Origin: an uncultured Lutibacter sp.
GTDB lineage: Bacteria; Bacteroidota; Bacteroidia; Flavobacteriales; Flavobacteriaceae
Assembly (NCBI RefSeq): GCF_947495725.1
Contig: NZ_CANLZZ010000002.1
Location: 744,001-808,000, forward strand
Reading direction: 5' to 3'
Length of the DNA: 64,000 bases
This document shows, piece after piece, positions 17,306 to 25,762 of the stretch; the stretch's first letter is position 1, and each line of letters starts with the position of its first letter. The notes under the pieces are model-generated. The model was not told where the DNA came from, made no database searches, and saw only the letters and a program-made list of their open reading frames with translations. Made by a program: the position numbers and the translations under genes.

Positions 17306-18316
17306 TTACTTTAGTGTTTCTTGCCATTTCCAAGCAGAAAGTAAAGCGTCATCTAAAGATAATTCAGTTTTCCAACCTAATTCATCATTTGCATAATTGG
17401 TATCCGCATAGGCAGCAGTAATATCACCTGCTCTTCTATCTACCAATTTGTAATTTACTTTTTTACCAGTAACTTTTTCAAAAGATTGAATAACTTCTAA
17501 TACAGAATTTCCTTTTCCAGTTCCTAAATTAAAAATTTCGAATTGGGCTTTATTATTATTTTCAATTAAGCGTCTTAAAGCAACAATATGAGCTTTTGCC
17601 AAATCTACAACGTGAATGTAATCGCGAACAGCAGTTCCATCAGGAGTGTCATAATCACTACCAAAAACAGATAATTCTTCACGAATTCCTGCAGCGGTTT
17701 GAACCACAAATGGAATTAAATTTTGAGGAACTCCAATTGGTAATTCACCAATTTTAGCAGATTCATGTGCCCCAATTGGATTGAAATAACGTAAAGCAAT
17801 TGCCTTTAAATTAGATACTTTTGTAGCATCTTTTATAATTTCTTCTCCTATTTGCTTTGTGTTTCCGTATGGAGATTCTGCAGGTTTAATAGGAGCATTT
17901 TCGGTAATTGGCAATTCGTCAGCTTGTCCATAAACTGTACAGGAAGAACTAAATATAAAATTATTTAGGTTGTTAGCTTTTAATTCTTGTAATATATACA
18001 CTAAACTTCCAATGTTGTTTTCGTAATATTCTAGTGGCATTTGAACACTTTCTCCAACAGCTTTAGAGGCTGCAAAGTGAATAATTCCATCAACTGGGTG
18101 GTGTTCAAAAAATATTTTTACAGCTAGTTTATCTTTTAAATCAATATTATGGTATTCAGGTTTAATGCCTGTAATTGATGTAATTTTATCTAAAACTTCA
18201 ATACTTGAGTTAGATAAATTATCAATAATAATAACCTCAAAACCTTCGTTTTGCAATTCAACTACGGTATGAGATCCAATAAATCCTAAACCTCCTGTTA
18301 CTAATACTTTTTTCAT
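17306..18316 (-). CDS. galE: UDP-glucose 4-epimerase
   Basis: An extended short-chain dehydrogenase of 336 residues, the normal GalE length. It has the NAD-binding GGLGFIGSHTVVELQ at the N-terminus, the Ser/Tyr/Lys catalytic set in FSSSCTVYG and SPYGNTKQIGEEI (near residues 122-155), RYFNPIGAHESAKIGE, and the sugar-binding DTPDGTAVRDYIHVVDLA. It interconverts UDP-glucose and UDP-galactose for surface polysaccharides. It lies only 2 bases after the DegT aminotransferase gene, so the two are co-transcribed and may both serve nucleotide-sugar synthesis. Confidence 0.95.
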   Translation of the reverse strand: MKKVLVTGGLGFIGSHTVVELQNEGFEVIIIDNLSNSSIEVLDKITSITGIKPEYHNIDLKDKLAVKIFFEHHPVDGIIHFAASKAVGESVQMPLEYYENNIGSLVYILQELKANNLNNFIFSSSCTVYGQADELPITENAPIKPAESPYGNTKQIGEEIIKDATKVSNLKAIALRYFNPIGAHESAKIGELPIGVPQNLIPFVVQTAAGIREELSVFGSDYDTPDGTAVRDYIHVVDLAKAHIVALRRLIENNNKAQFEIFNLGTGKGNSVLEVIQSFEKVTGKKVNYKLVDRRAGDITAAYADTNYANDELGWKTELSLDDALLSAWKWQETLK

Positions 18317-18318
18317 GA

Positions 18319-19473
18319 CTATTTATTTATGAATTCTTTTACTGTTTTTGTAATAAATTCTAGTTGCTCCTCATCCAATTCGGTATGCATTGGTAATGAA
18401 ATAACCGTGTTTTTTAACTCGTTAGTTACTTCAAAATCGGCTTCGTTATAGCGTTCATCGGCATACGCTTTTTGACTATGTAATGGAACAGGATAATAGA
18501 TTGCATTTGGAATTCCATTATCTAATAAATGTTGGTGTAACTCGTTACGTTTTCCATTTAAAATTTGTAATGTGTATTGATGAAATACGTGGCAATCACA
18601 ATTATCACAAACAAATTCGCAACCATTACCCAATTTAGGTGTAATAATATTTTGTTCGTTTTTAAATGCATTATTATAATAACGTGCTGCCGTTCTTCTA
18701 GCGTCACAATATTCATTTAAATGCGGTAATTTAATGCGGAGGATTGCTGCTTGAACGCTGTCTAATCTCGAATTTACCCCAACTACATCGTGGTAATAGC
18801 GTTCGTACATTCCATGGTTTACCATACCTCTAATAATATGTGCAAGATCATCATCATCGGTAAAAATAGCTCCACCATCACCATAACATCCTAAATTTTT
18901 GGAAGGGAAAAATGAAGTTGTTCCAATATTTCCTATCGTACCAGCTTTCTTTTTAGAGCCATCTTTAAAAGTGTAATTGGCTCCAATTGCTTGTGCCGTA
19001 TCCTCAATTACAAATAAATTATGTTCTTTAGCAATTTCTAAAACAGCTTCCATATTTGCACATTGCCCATATAAATGAACAGGTACAATTGCTTTGGTTT
19101 TAGGTGTAATAGCTTTTTTAATTGCTTCAATATCTATGTTAAAAGTATCCTTTTCAACATCAACTAAAACAGGAGTTAAATTTAGTAAGGCAATAACTTC
19201 TACTGTTGCTGCAAAGGTAAAATCGGCAGTAATAACTTCATCGCCAGGTTTTAAACCTAATCCCATCATTGCAATTTGTAAAGCATCAGTTCCATTTGCG
19301 CAAGGAATCACATTTTTTACTCCTAAATATTCTTCTAATTCTTTTTGAAACGAATGGACTTCTGGTCCGTTTATATAAGCAGTAGATTTTAATACTTCTA
19401 ATACTTTTTGATCGATTTGTTTTTCGATTTTGCTGTATTGACCTTTAAGATCAACCATTTGTATTTTTCTCAT
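18319..19473 (-). CDS. DegT/DnrJ/EryC1-family sugar aminotransferase
   Basis: A PLP-dependent fold type I enzyme of 384 residues that typically transaminates a keto-sugar nucleotide. Visible landmarks are MVDLKGQYSKI, ANGTDALQIAMMGLGLKPGDEVI, the Asp of VIEDTAQAIGA, the PLP lysine in TTSFFPSKNLGCYGDGGAI near 190, and GVNSRLDSVQAAILRIKL. Near residue 290 an unusual Cys-rich stretch (CEFVCDNCDCHVFHQYT) interrupts the usual HVYHQY region and could hold a metal or disulfides. It is upstream of galE. The exact nucleotide-sugar substrate is unknown. Confidence 0.85.
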   Translation of the reverse strand: MRKIQMVDLKGQYSKIEKQIDQKVLEVLKSTAYINGPEVHSFQKELEEYLGVKNVIPCANGTDALQIAMMGLGLKPGDEVITADFTFAATVEVIALLNLTPVLVDVEKDTFNIDIEAIKKAITPKTKAIVPVHLYGQCANMEAVLEIAKEHNLFVIEDTAQAIGANYTFKDGSKKKAGTIGNIGTTSFFPSKNLGCYGDGGAIFTDDDDLAHIIRGMVNHGMYERYYHDVVGVNSRLDSVQAAILRIKLPHLNEYCDARRTAARYYNNAFKNEQNIITPKLGNGCEFVCDNCDCHVFHQYTLQILNGKRNELHQHLLDNGIPNAIYYPVPLHSQKAYADERYNEADFEVTNELKNTVISLPMHTELDEEQLEFITKTVKEFINK

Positions 19474-19518
19474 TGTATGTACAATTAATGAGATGTAAAA
19501 TTACAATAAAAGCGTATT

Positions 19519-19542
19519 TAATACAATTATTAATACAATTAT
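19519..19542. repeat. Tandem 12-bp direct repeat upstream of the aminotransferase gene
   Basis: TAATACAATTAT occurs twice head to tail, 46 bases before the start codon of the DegT gene on the minus strand. It could be a regulator site or simple AT-rich sequence. A related string AATACAATTATTAATA also occurs at 13872-13887 before the gntR gene. Confidence 0.35.
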
Positions 19543-19555
19543 ATGCTACAACGTT

Positions 19556-20440
19556 TTATTCGAATAAGTCAGAAGACAAATAACGATCTCCACGATCTGG
19601 TATAATGGCAACTATAAGTCCATTTTCAATATTTTTTGAAAGTTTAACAGCAGCAGTTACAGCGCCTCCAGCACTCATTCCGGCAAAAATCCCTTCTTCT
19701 CGTGCTAATTTTTTTGTCATTGCTCTGGCTTCATCTTCACTTACCTCAATAACTAAATCTACTTTTTTGGGATTAAATATTTTTGGTACAAACTCTGGTG
19801 ACCATTTTCTAATTCCTGGTATTTTAGAGCCATCCATTGGTTGTGCACCTATGATTTGAATTTCAGAATTTTGTTCTTTTAAATACGTTGAGGTTCCCAT
19901 TATGGTTCCTGTAGTTCCCATAGCCGAAACAAAATGGGTAATTTTTCCGCTGGTATCATTCCAAATTTCAGGCCCTGTAGTTTTATAGTGTGCTTTCCAA
20001 TTGTCATCATTTGCAAATTGATCGAGCATTGTATATCCTTTTTCTTTGACCATTTTGTTGGCATAGGTACGTGAGCCTTCAATACCAACATCACTAGGCG
20101 TTAAGGTAACCTTTGCTCCATAAGCTCGCATTGTTTGAACACGTTCAACAGTAGAGTTTTCGGGCATTACCAATTCCATTTGAAGTCCAAATTGTTGTGC
20201 AATCATTGCTAAAGCAATTCCTGTATTTCCACTAGTTGCTTCAATTAAATAATCTCCTTTTTTTATGTCGCCACGTTCAATTGCCGACGCAATCATATTA
20301 TAGGCGGGTTTGTCTTTTACACTTCCAGCTGGATTGTTTCCTTCGAGTTTTAATAATAACGTAATTCCTTCTTTTTTTATAATCGAAGACGTTTTTACTA
20401 ATGGAGTTTTTCCTATTAAATTAGCTATACGTTGCGCCAT
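19556..20440 (-). CDS. cysM: Cysteine synthase, CysM-type
   Basis: A PLP-dependent O-acetylserine sulfhydrylase of 294 residues. The PLP lysine lies in LEGNNPAGSVKDKPAYNMI near residue 41, and the phosphate-cradle and substrate loops follow (EATSGNTGIALAMIAQQ; MGTTGTIMGTSTYLKE; EGIFAGMSAGGAV). The NPAGSVKDR-like form and the length fit CysM better than CysK. It makes cysteine from O-acetylserine and sulfide (or thiosulfate). The start codon overlaps the cysE stop by one base (TAATG), indicating translational coupling with the enzyme that supplies its substrate. Confidence 0.92.
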   Translation of the reverse strand: MAQRIANLIGKTPLVKTSSIIKKEGITLLLKLEGNNPAGSVKDKPAYNMIASAIERGDIKKGDYLIEATSGNTGIALAMIAQQFGLQMELVMPENSTVERVQTMRAYGAKVTLTPSDVGIEGSRTYANKMVKEKGYTMLDQFANDDNWKAHYKTTGPEIWNDTSGKITHFVSAMGTTGTIMGTSTYLKEQNSEIQIIGAQPMDGSKIPGIRKWSPEFVPKIFNPKKVDLVIEVSEDEARAMTKKLAREEGIFAGMSAGGAVTAAVKLSKNIENGLIVAIIPDRGDRYLSSDLFE

Positions 20441-21225
20441 TATCTTTTTTGTTTTAATATGGTTTCAGGTTTGTGATACACTAAAGAGTTTGGAGGAACC
20501 GACTCTGTAATCCAAACGTTACCACCAATAATAGTATTTTCTCCAATTACAGTTTCTCCACCTAAAATAGTTGCATTTGCATATATAGTTACGTTATTTT
20601 CAACCGTTGGATGACGTTTTGTATTTTTTAATTCTTTTGATACTTGTAAGGCTCCTAAAGTTACTCCTTGATAAATTTTTACGTGGTCTTTAATAATGCA
20701 TGTTTCACCAATTACCGTTCCGGTGGCGTGATCAATAAAAAATGATTTTCCTATAGTAGCTCCTGGATGAATATCGGTTCCTGTTTTGCTATGTGCGTAT
20801 TCACTCATTAACCTTGGAATTAAAGGCGCCTTTAATTTAAATAACTCATGGCTAAAACGGTAAATGGCAATAGCATAAAATCCAGGATAGGCCAAATAAA
20901 CTTCTTCTATATTGTTTGATGCGGGATCTCCGTTTACCAACTCTTGTGCATCTAAGTTTAAGTTTTCAAAAATTTCAGGTAATGTGTTTAAAAATTTATC
21001 CCAAATTTCATCACAAGAAGATTGAATGTTGCAAGCGAGTTTATAAATTTCTTTGAAATCAGCCTCCAATTGTTCTATGTTTTGTTCTATGCAAGCATTT
21101 GAATCGAATAATGTATAAAACAAATTTGTTGTAAAAGCTTCAGTTTTTCTTTTTAAGCTAAAATTTAACTGAGGTTTATTTTTGCTTGAAATTATTTTAT
21201 TTATAATGCTTTGTTTTGCGGTCAT
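20440..21225 (-). CDS. cysE: Serine O-acetyltransferase
   Basis: The 261-residue protein has a helical N-terminal region and a C-terminal left-handed hexapeptide-repeat helix, with SEYAHSKTGTDIHPGATIGKSFFIDHATGTVIGETC, the acetyl-CoA/serine site, then GVTLGAL and VENNVTIYANATILGGETVIGENTIIGGNVWI. It acetylates serine to start cysteine synthesis. It lacks the family's usual C-terminal inhibitory extension beyond the last turn except for a short tail (YHKPETILKQKR). It is the first gene of the cysE-cysM pair. Confidence 0.92.
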   Translation of the reverse strand: MTAKQSIINKIISSKNKPQLNFSLKRKTEAFTTNLFYTLFDSNACIEQNIEQLEADFKEIYKLACNIQSSCDEIWDKFLNTLPEIFENLNLDAQELVNGDPASNNIEEVYLAYPGFYAIAIYRFSHELFKLKAPLIPRLMSEYAHSKTGTDIHPGATIGKSFFIDHATGTVIGETCIIKDHVKIYQGVTLGALQVSKELKNTKRHPTVENNVTIYANATILGGETVIGENTIIGGNVWITESVPPNSLVYHKPETILKQKR

Positions 21226-21264
21226 TGTTTTACCATTTTTATAAACTTCCTAAAAAAATCCTTG

Positions 21265-21287
21265 ATTTCGTAAATATCATACGAAAT
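21265..21287 (-). promoter_or_regulatory. 8-bp inverted repeat upstream of cysE
   Basis: ATTTCGTA (21265-21272) and TACGAAAT (21280-21287) are perfect reverse complements separated by 7 bases, about 40-60 bases before the cysE start. The size suits a dimeric regulator's operator. The same words occur, in the opposite arrangement, at the fabD promoter. No regulator is assigned. Confidence 0.4.
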
Positions 21288-21382
21288 AACCATAATTATT
21301 TTACTTTTAAAAGTTAAATATTAATTCTTCCAAAGGTTATTTAATGTATGTTTGAGTTAAATATAGATATTTATACTTTTAG

Positions 21383-22498
21383 TTATATAATTGTTGATTG
21401 CCCTAAATCTATATTATTTTTATTATAAAAGGTATTTTCATCATCCAAAATAAAGTCGCTTATAAAGGTTCCAACATTGGTGGTTGAAAAATGATTTGTA
21501 GAATTTAAATCGGGGGTTGTTATATTAAGTTCTATAGATTTTTCAACAGCTATTCTAATTGATTCAGCTTCCTCAAATAATTCAAAATGTTCTAATAATA
21601 ATGCCGCAGATAATATTGCAGCTAATGGGTTTGCCATATTTTTACCTTTGGCCTTTGGGAAGGATCCGTGTACAGGTTCAAATAAAGCGGTTTTTGTTCC
21701 AACAGATGCGGAAGCTAGCAATCCAATAGAGCCAGAAATTACACTGGCCTCATCAGATAAAATATCACCAATCATATTTTCAGTTAAAATAACATCAAAT
21801 TGGGTAGGCTTTAAGATTAATTGCATAGCTGCATTGTCTGCGTATAAAAAGCTTAAATCAACATTAGGATAATGATTGCTTATTTCAATTACACGATTTC
21901 TCCAAAGTTTTGATGTTGCTAAAACATTTGATTTATCAACCAAGGTTAATTTTTTTCTTCTTGCTTTTGCAGCTTTAAATGCTAAATGGCTAATTCTGTC
22001 AATTTCTTCAGCCGAATAATTACATGTATCCGAAGCACTTAAACCATCTGAACTTATGTTTTTTTCTCCAAAGTAAATACCACCTGTTAATTCACGGTAA
22101 ATTACAATGTCTACGCCATTTATAACATGTTCTTTTAAATTAGATTTATGAATTAAAGATTCGTAAGTTATTACAGGTCTTATATTTGCATAAAGCCCTA
22201 GTTTTTTTCTTAATTGAAGTAACCCTTGTTCTGGTCTTATTTTTATATTTGGGTTGTTGTCATATTTAGAATCTCCAATGGCTCCAAATAAAATAGCATC
22301 GGCTTCAGAGCAAATTTTTAATGTTTCATCTGGAAGCGGATTTCCTGTTTTGTCAATGGCAATAGCTCCTACAAGAGCTTCTGTGTATTTAAATGTATGC
22401 CCATGTTTTTCGGCAATAGCATCCAATATTTTAACTGCCTGTTGAGTTACTTCTGGTCCTATACCATCTCCGGGAAGTAAAGCGATATTTAAATTCAT
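21383..22498 (-). CDS. leuB: 3-isopropylmalate dehydrogenase
   Basis: This NAD-dependent enzyme oxidises and decarboxylates 3-isopropylmalate in leucine synthesis. Its 371 residues contain the start MNLNIALLPGDGIGPEV, the substrate-binding RPEQGLLQLRKKLGLYANIRP, ELTGGIYFGEK, KSNVLATSKLWR, DNAAMQLILKPTQFDVILTENMIGDILSDEAS and HGSFPKAKGKNMANPLA (NAD). It lies 229 bases downstream of leuA. leuC and leuD, which often accompany these genes in Bacteroidota, are not present here. Confidence 0.95.
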   Translation of the reverse strand: MNLNIALLPGDGIGPEVTQQAVKILDAIAEKHGHTFKYTEALVGAIAIDKTGNPLPDETLKICSEADAILFGAIGDSKYDNNPNIKIRPEQGLLQLRKKLGLYANIRPVITYESLIHKSNLKEHVINGVDIVIYRELTGGIYFGEKNISSDGLSASDTCNYSAEEIDRISHLAFKAAKARRKKLTLVDKSNVLATSKLWRNRVIEISNHYPNVDLSFLYADNAAMQLILKPTQFDVILTENMIGDILSDEASVISGSIGLLASASVGTKTALFEPVHGSFPKAKGKNMANPLAAILSAALLLEHFELFEEAESIRIAVEKSIELNITTPDLNSTNHFSTTNVGTFISDFILDDENTFYNKNNIDLGQSTII

Positions 22499-22572
22499 AT
22501 TCTATTTGTTGTATGATTTCACCAAGCTTTTTATGTTGTAAAATCAACTATTTATTTTCTTGTTTTTATACA

Positions 22573-22604
22573 AATCAAGCCTCTTCAAAAGAAAAGGCTT
22601 GATT
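22573..22604 (-). terminator. Hairpin in the leuA-leuB gap
   Basis: AATCAAGCC (22573-22581) pairs perfectly with GGCTTGATT (22596-22604), and a few inner pairs may extend the stem. No T-run follows on either strand, so full termination is unlikely. It may be a processing or attenuation structure that separates leuA from leuB expression. The rest of the 229-base gap shows no reading frame of note. Confidence 0.4.
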
Positions 22605-22727
22605 AATAATCAAATAAAAATAATGATTTTAGTTTGGTTTTTTTAAATAAATATCAATTTTTTAATAAAACTGTAGATTTTAATTTCAGCATCTAAATTT
22701 TATTCTAAAAAATGGATATCTTTATTT

Positions 22728-23897
22728 CTAAGGATTCGTAGCACGAATATGGTTTAGTTCCATTAAGTGATGAATATCCTCATCGTTTACTTCTTTATGG
22801 AAATCTGCGAATTTTAAAAATTGTGGATATAAATCGTCTAATTGAATTTTTGTTAAATCGTATCCAACATTTTTAGCTCTATATGCAAGTGCGGCTCTTC
22901 CGCTTCGTGCTGTTAAAACAATTGAAGATTCTGTAACTCCAACATCAGCAGGGTCCATAATTTCATAAGTTTCACGATTTTTAATTACACCATCTTGGTG
23001 AATTCCAGAACTATGTGCAAACGCATTTTCACCAACAACAGCTTTGTTTGGTTGAACCATCATTCCCATACTATCTTGTACTAATTTACTAGTGTCATAT
23101 AATAATTTGGTGTTAATTCCGGTATCTAATCCTAAATAAGGGTGTTGTTTTAGGATCATAACAACTTCTTCTAATGAAGTATTTCCAGCTCGTTCACCAA
23201 TTCCATTAATAGTACATTCAATTTGACGTGCACCATTTTGAACACCTGCAATTGCATTTGCAGTGGCTAAACCTAAATCGTTATGACAGTGACACGAAAT
23301 AATTACGTTGTCAATTCCTTTTACGTTTTCTTTTAGGTATTTAATTTTAGCACCGTACTCATCTGGTAGGCAATAACCTGTGGTGTCTGGTATGTTTAAA
23401 ACAGTTGCACCTGCTTTAATTACTTCTTCTAAAACTCGGGCTAAGTACTCATTGTCTGTTCTACCAGCATCTTCGGCATAAAACTCTACATCCTCAACAA
23501 ATTTCTTTGCATAAGCTACAGCTTCATAAGCACGTTTTTTAATTTCATCTTGAGTAGATTTAAACTTATAAGTAATGTGCGATTCAGAAGTTCCAATTCC
23601 AGTATGAATTCTTGGTCTTTTTGCAAGTTTTAGAGCATCAGCTGCTACTTCAATATCTTTTTTATTCGCTCGTGTAAGACCACAAACGGTTGCGTTTTGT
23701 ACTAATTTAGAAATTTCAACTACAGATATAAAATCACCTGGACTCGAAATTGGAAATCCTGCTTCAATCACATCAACACCCAATAAATCCAGGCGCTTAG
23801 CAATAACTAATTTTTGTTCAGTATTTAGTTTGCAGCCTGGGACTTGTTCACCATCTCTTAATGTTGTGTCAAAAATATGGACTTTATTTTTACTCAT
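22728..23897 (-). CDS. leuA: 2-isopropylmalate synthase
   Basis: A DRE-TIM metallolyase condensing acetyl-CoA with 2-ketoisovalerate, the first leucine step. It has [17 protein letters not shown] (metal Asp), [10 protein letters not shown], the [13 protein letters not shown] metal-binding motif, [16 protein letters not shown] and [22 protein letters not shown]. From ATG 23897 it has 389 residues, typical of the short Bacteroidota form without the full regulatory LeuA dimer domain. An in-frame ATG at 23930 would lie within the predicted -7 box (CAAAAATA on plus, 23928-23935), so the inner start is preferred. Confidence 0.9.
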   Translation of the reverse strand: MSKNKVHIFDTTLRDGEQVPGCKLNTEQKLVIAKRLDLLGVDVIEAGFPISSPGDFISVVEISKLVQNATVCGLTRANKKDIEVAADALKLAKRPRIHTGIGTSESHITYKFKSTQDEIKKRAYEAVAYAKKFVEDVEFYAEDAGRTDNEYLARVLEEVIKAGATVLNIPDTTGYCLPDEYGAKIKYLKENVKGIDNVIISCHCHNDLGLATANAIAGVQNGARQIECTINGIGERAGNTSLEEVVMILKQHPYLGLDTGINTKLLYDTSKLVQDSMGMMVQPNKAVVGENAFAHSSGIHQDGVIKNRETYEIMDPADVGVTESSIVLTARSGRAALAYRAKNVGYDLTKIQLDDLYPQFLKFADFHKEVNDEDIHHLMELNHIRATNP

Positions 23898-23927
23898 TAT
23901 TGAATTTTTTTTATCACATTTGAAAGT

Positions 23928-23935
23928 CAAAAATA
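23928..23935 (-). promoter_or_regulatory. -7 box of the leuA promoter
   Basis: Read on the minus strand the sequence is TATTTTTG, a perfect TAnnTTTG match. Transcription would begin about 25 bases before the preferred leuA start. Confidence 0.5.
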
Positions 23936-23965
23936 TACTTTAGGTTAATTAATATAATTAATGAT

Positions 23966-23973
23966 TATCTTTG
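23966..23973 (+). promoter_or_regulatory. -7 box for the gene at 24047
   Basis: TATCTTTG is a perfect TAnnTTTG match facing right, about 74 bases before the start codon. It is divergent from the leuA promoter. Confidence 0.45.
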
Positions 23974-24046
23974 TTTACTATATTCAAGTAGTGGTATAGA
24001 TTGTTAATATACTGATAAGCAACATAATAAAAATATTTTAGTTACA

Positions 24047-25591
24047 ATGGCTATTGAACAAAAAGATGCACTTTTTTCTTTAATTAAATCATTAACCAAA
24101 TCCGAAAAACGACAATTTAAGCTGTATGTAGGGAGATTAGGAGGAAATATTGAAGCTAATTTTATGGTGTTGTTTAATTTATTAGATAAAGTAAGTTCTT
24201 ATAATGACGAGCTTATTTTAAAAAAAACAAACATAAAAAAGCAGCAAATATCTAATACTAAGGCGCATTTGTATAAGCAAATTTTGGTGAGTTTAAGGTT
24301 TAATCCGGTACATCAGAATATAAGATCTCAAATTAGAGAACAGTTTGATTTTGCAGCAATATTATATGGTAAAGGTTTGTATAAGCAAAGTTTAAAAATT
24401 TTAGAAAAAGCGAAAGAATTAGCCTTAAAAAATGAAGAGAGTAATTTAGCTTATGAAATTGTTCAGTTTGAAAAAGTTATAGAGTCTCAATATATAACTA
24501 GGAGTTTAAGTAATAGAGCTGATGAGTTGGCCATACAAGCAAAAGAATTAAGTGTTAAAAATGTTAGAATTAGTAAGCTTTCAAATTTGTCGTTACAATT
24601 GTATAGCTTAATGTTGAAGGAAGGATATGTTAAGAATGATAGCACTTCTAAAGAGGTTGTAAATTATTTTGAAAAAAGGTTACCTAAATTTGAATTATCA
24701 GATTTGGGTTTTGGAGAAAAGTTGTTTTTGTATAAGGCATATTTATGGAGGAGCTTAATAATGCAAGATTTTATTTCCAGTTTTAAATATTCAAAAAAAT
24801 GGGTTGATTTGTTTCAGGAAAAACCTGAAATGAAATTACAAAATCCAGTTTTTTATTTAAAAGGAGTTAATTATTTATTGGAGTCTTTGTACTTAACCAG
24901 ACAAAAAACAAAGTTTAACACGGTGTTAAGTTTACTCGAAAAAGATATAGATGAAGGAAATATAGCATTAAATGCGAACACTCAAATATTAAATTTTTTA
25001 TACTTAAATCAGAATAAATTAAATTTATTTTTTTTAGAAGGACGTTTTAGTGAAGGTTTGGTTTATGTAAACGATTTATTGGATGAGTTAGAGTTATATA
25101 CCACAAAAATTGACAAGCATCATATAATGGTTTTTTACTATAAAATAGGATGTATGTACTTTGGAGCTGGAGATAATGAAATGTGTATTCATTATTTAGA
25201 AAAGATTATAAATAATAAGGAGTTAAAAATGCGAGAAGATTTATTATGTTTTTCGCGTGTATTAAACCTAGTGGCCCATTATGAAGCCGGATTAGATTAT
25301 AATATTGAGAAATTGATAGTCTCAACTTATAAATTTTTAAGAAAAATGAACGATCTAAATCAGGTGCAGGCAAAAATGATTACGTTTTTAAAAAATCTAA
25401 GTAATATTTATCCTCAAGATATTAAAAAGGAATTTATAAAACTCCACAAAGAATTAATAAAGTTTGAAAATCATCCTTATGAAAAACGCGCTTTCTTGTA
25501 CTTAGATATAATATCTTGGTTAGAAAGCAATATTCAAAACGTATCAGTTGAGAGTATAATTCAAGAAAAAGCAAAAAAAATGATTAAATAG
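24047..25591 (+). CDS. Conserved helical (TPR-like) protein of unknown function
   Basis: A 514-residue cytosolic protein with no signal or membrane segment. It is almost all predicted helix with repeated Leu/Tyr/Lys-rich pairs (for example YKQSLKILEKAKELALKNEESNLAYEIVQFEKVI) that resemble degenerate TPR repeats. The N-terminus FSLIKSLTKSEKRQFKLYVGR is distinctive, and I believe it recurs in Flavobacteriia proteins without assigned function. It stands alone between leuA (divergent) and the ilv leader. No role is proposed. Confidence 0.7.
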   Translation: MAIEQKDALFSLIKSLTKSEKRQFKLYVGRLGGNIEANFMVLFNLLDKVSSYNDELILKKTNIKKQQISNTKAHLYKQILVSLRFNPVHQNIRSQIREQFDFAAILYGKGLYKQSLKILEKAKELALKNEESNLAYEIVQFEKVIESQYITRSLSNRADELAIQAKELSVKNVRISKLSNLSLQLYSLMLKEGYVKNDSTSKEVVNYFEKRLPKFELSDLGFGEKLFLYKAYLWRSLIMQDFISSFKYSKKWVDLFQEKPEMKLQNPVFYLKGVNYLLESLYLTRQKTKFNTVLSLLEKDIDEGNIALNANTQILNFLYLNQNKLNLFFLEGRFSEGLVYVNDLLDELELYTTKIDKHHIMVFYYKIGCMYFGAGDNEMCIHYLEKIINNKELKMREDLLCFSRVLNLVAHYEAGLDYNIEKLIVSTYKFLRKMNDLNQVQAKMITFLKNLSNIYPQDIKKEFIKLHKELIKFENHPYEKRAFLYLDIISWLESNIQNVSVESIIQEKAKKMIK

Positions 25592-25631
25592 TTTTTTTGT
25601 ACCAATTATTTTGCAATATTTGTTGAACAAA

Positions 25632-25697
25632 ATGAAACAAACTATTATCAATATTATTTCTGTCGTTGTCGTTGTGATAATTTCGCAAACCGATTAG
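25632..25697 (+). CDS. ilv operon leader peptide (Ile/Val-rich, 21 residues)
   Basis: The tiny ORF begins ATG AAA CAA ACT at 25632 and ends with TAG at 25695-25697. The peptide is MKQTIINIIS, then five Val codons in a row (GTC GTT GTC GTT GTG), two Ile, and SQTD. Eleven of 21 residues are Ile or Val, the products of the downstream ilvDBNCA operon. Its stop codon lies inside a segment that can pair with the downstream terminator arm. This is the textbook form of an amino-acid attenuator leader. There is no Shine-Dalgarno, as usual in this group. A weak promoter-like AATATTTG lies just upstream (25615-25622). Confidence 0.8.
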   Translation: MKQTIINIISVVVVVIISQTD

Positions 25698-25741
25698 GAA
25701 TAGTTGAGTAATATCATAATATTATAGTAAACCTTCCTAAT
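25693..25741 (+). promoter_or_regulatory. Predicted antiterminator pairing of the ilv attenuator
   Basis: ATTAGGAA (25693-25700, overlapping the leader stop) is the exact complement of TTCCTAAT (25734-25741), which is part of the 5' arm of the terminator. If the ribosome stalls at the Val/Ile run the antiterminator can form. If it reaches the stop it covers ATTAGGAA and the terminator forms. Confidence 0.7.
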
Positions 25742-25762
25742 TAAATTTAGGGAGGTTTTTTT
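25729..25762 (+). terminator. ilv attenuator terminator
   Basis: AAACCTTCCTAA (25729-25740) pairs with TTAGGGAGGTTT (25747-25758) through 12 pairs including one wobble, with a 6-base loop, and is followed by a run of T to 25762. It lies between the leader peptide and ilvD and has no other gene to terminate. Confidence 0.85.

Noticed and set aside
23984..24025. Short minus-strand ORF with Leu/Ile codons (MLLISILTIYTTT) upstream of leuA, a possible leu leader peptide.
   Set aside because: It lies upstream of the predicted leuA -7 box (23928-23935), so it would not be on the leuA transcript, and no terminator or alternative pairing follows. Hydrophobic short ORFs are common by chance in AT-rich DNA.
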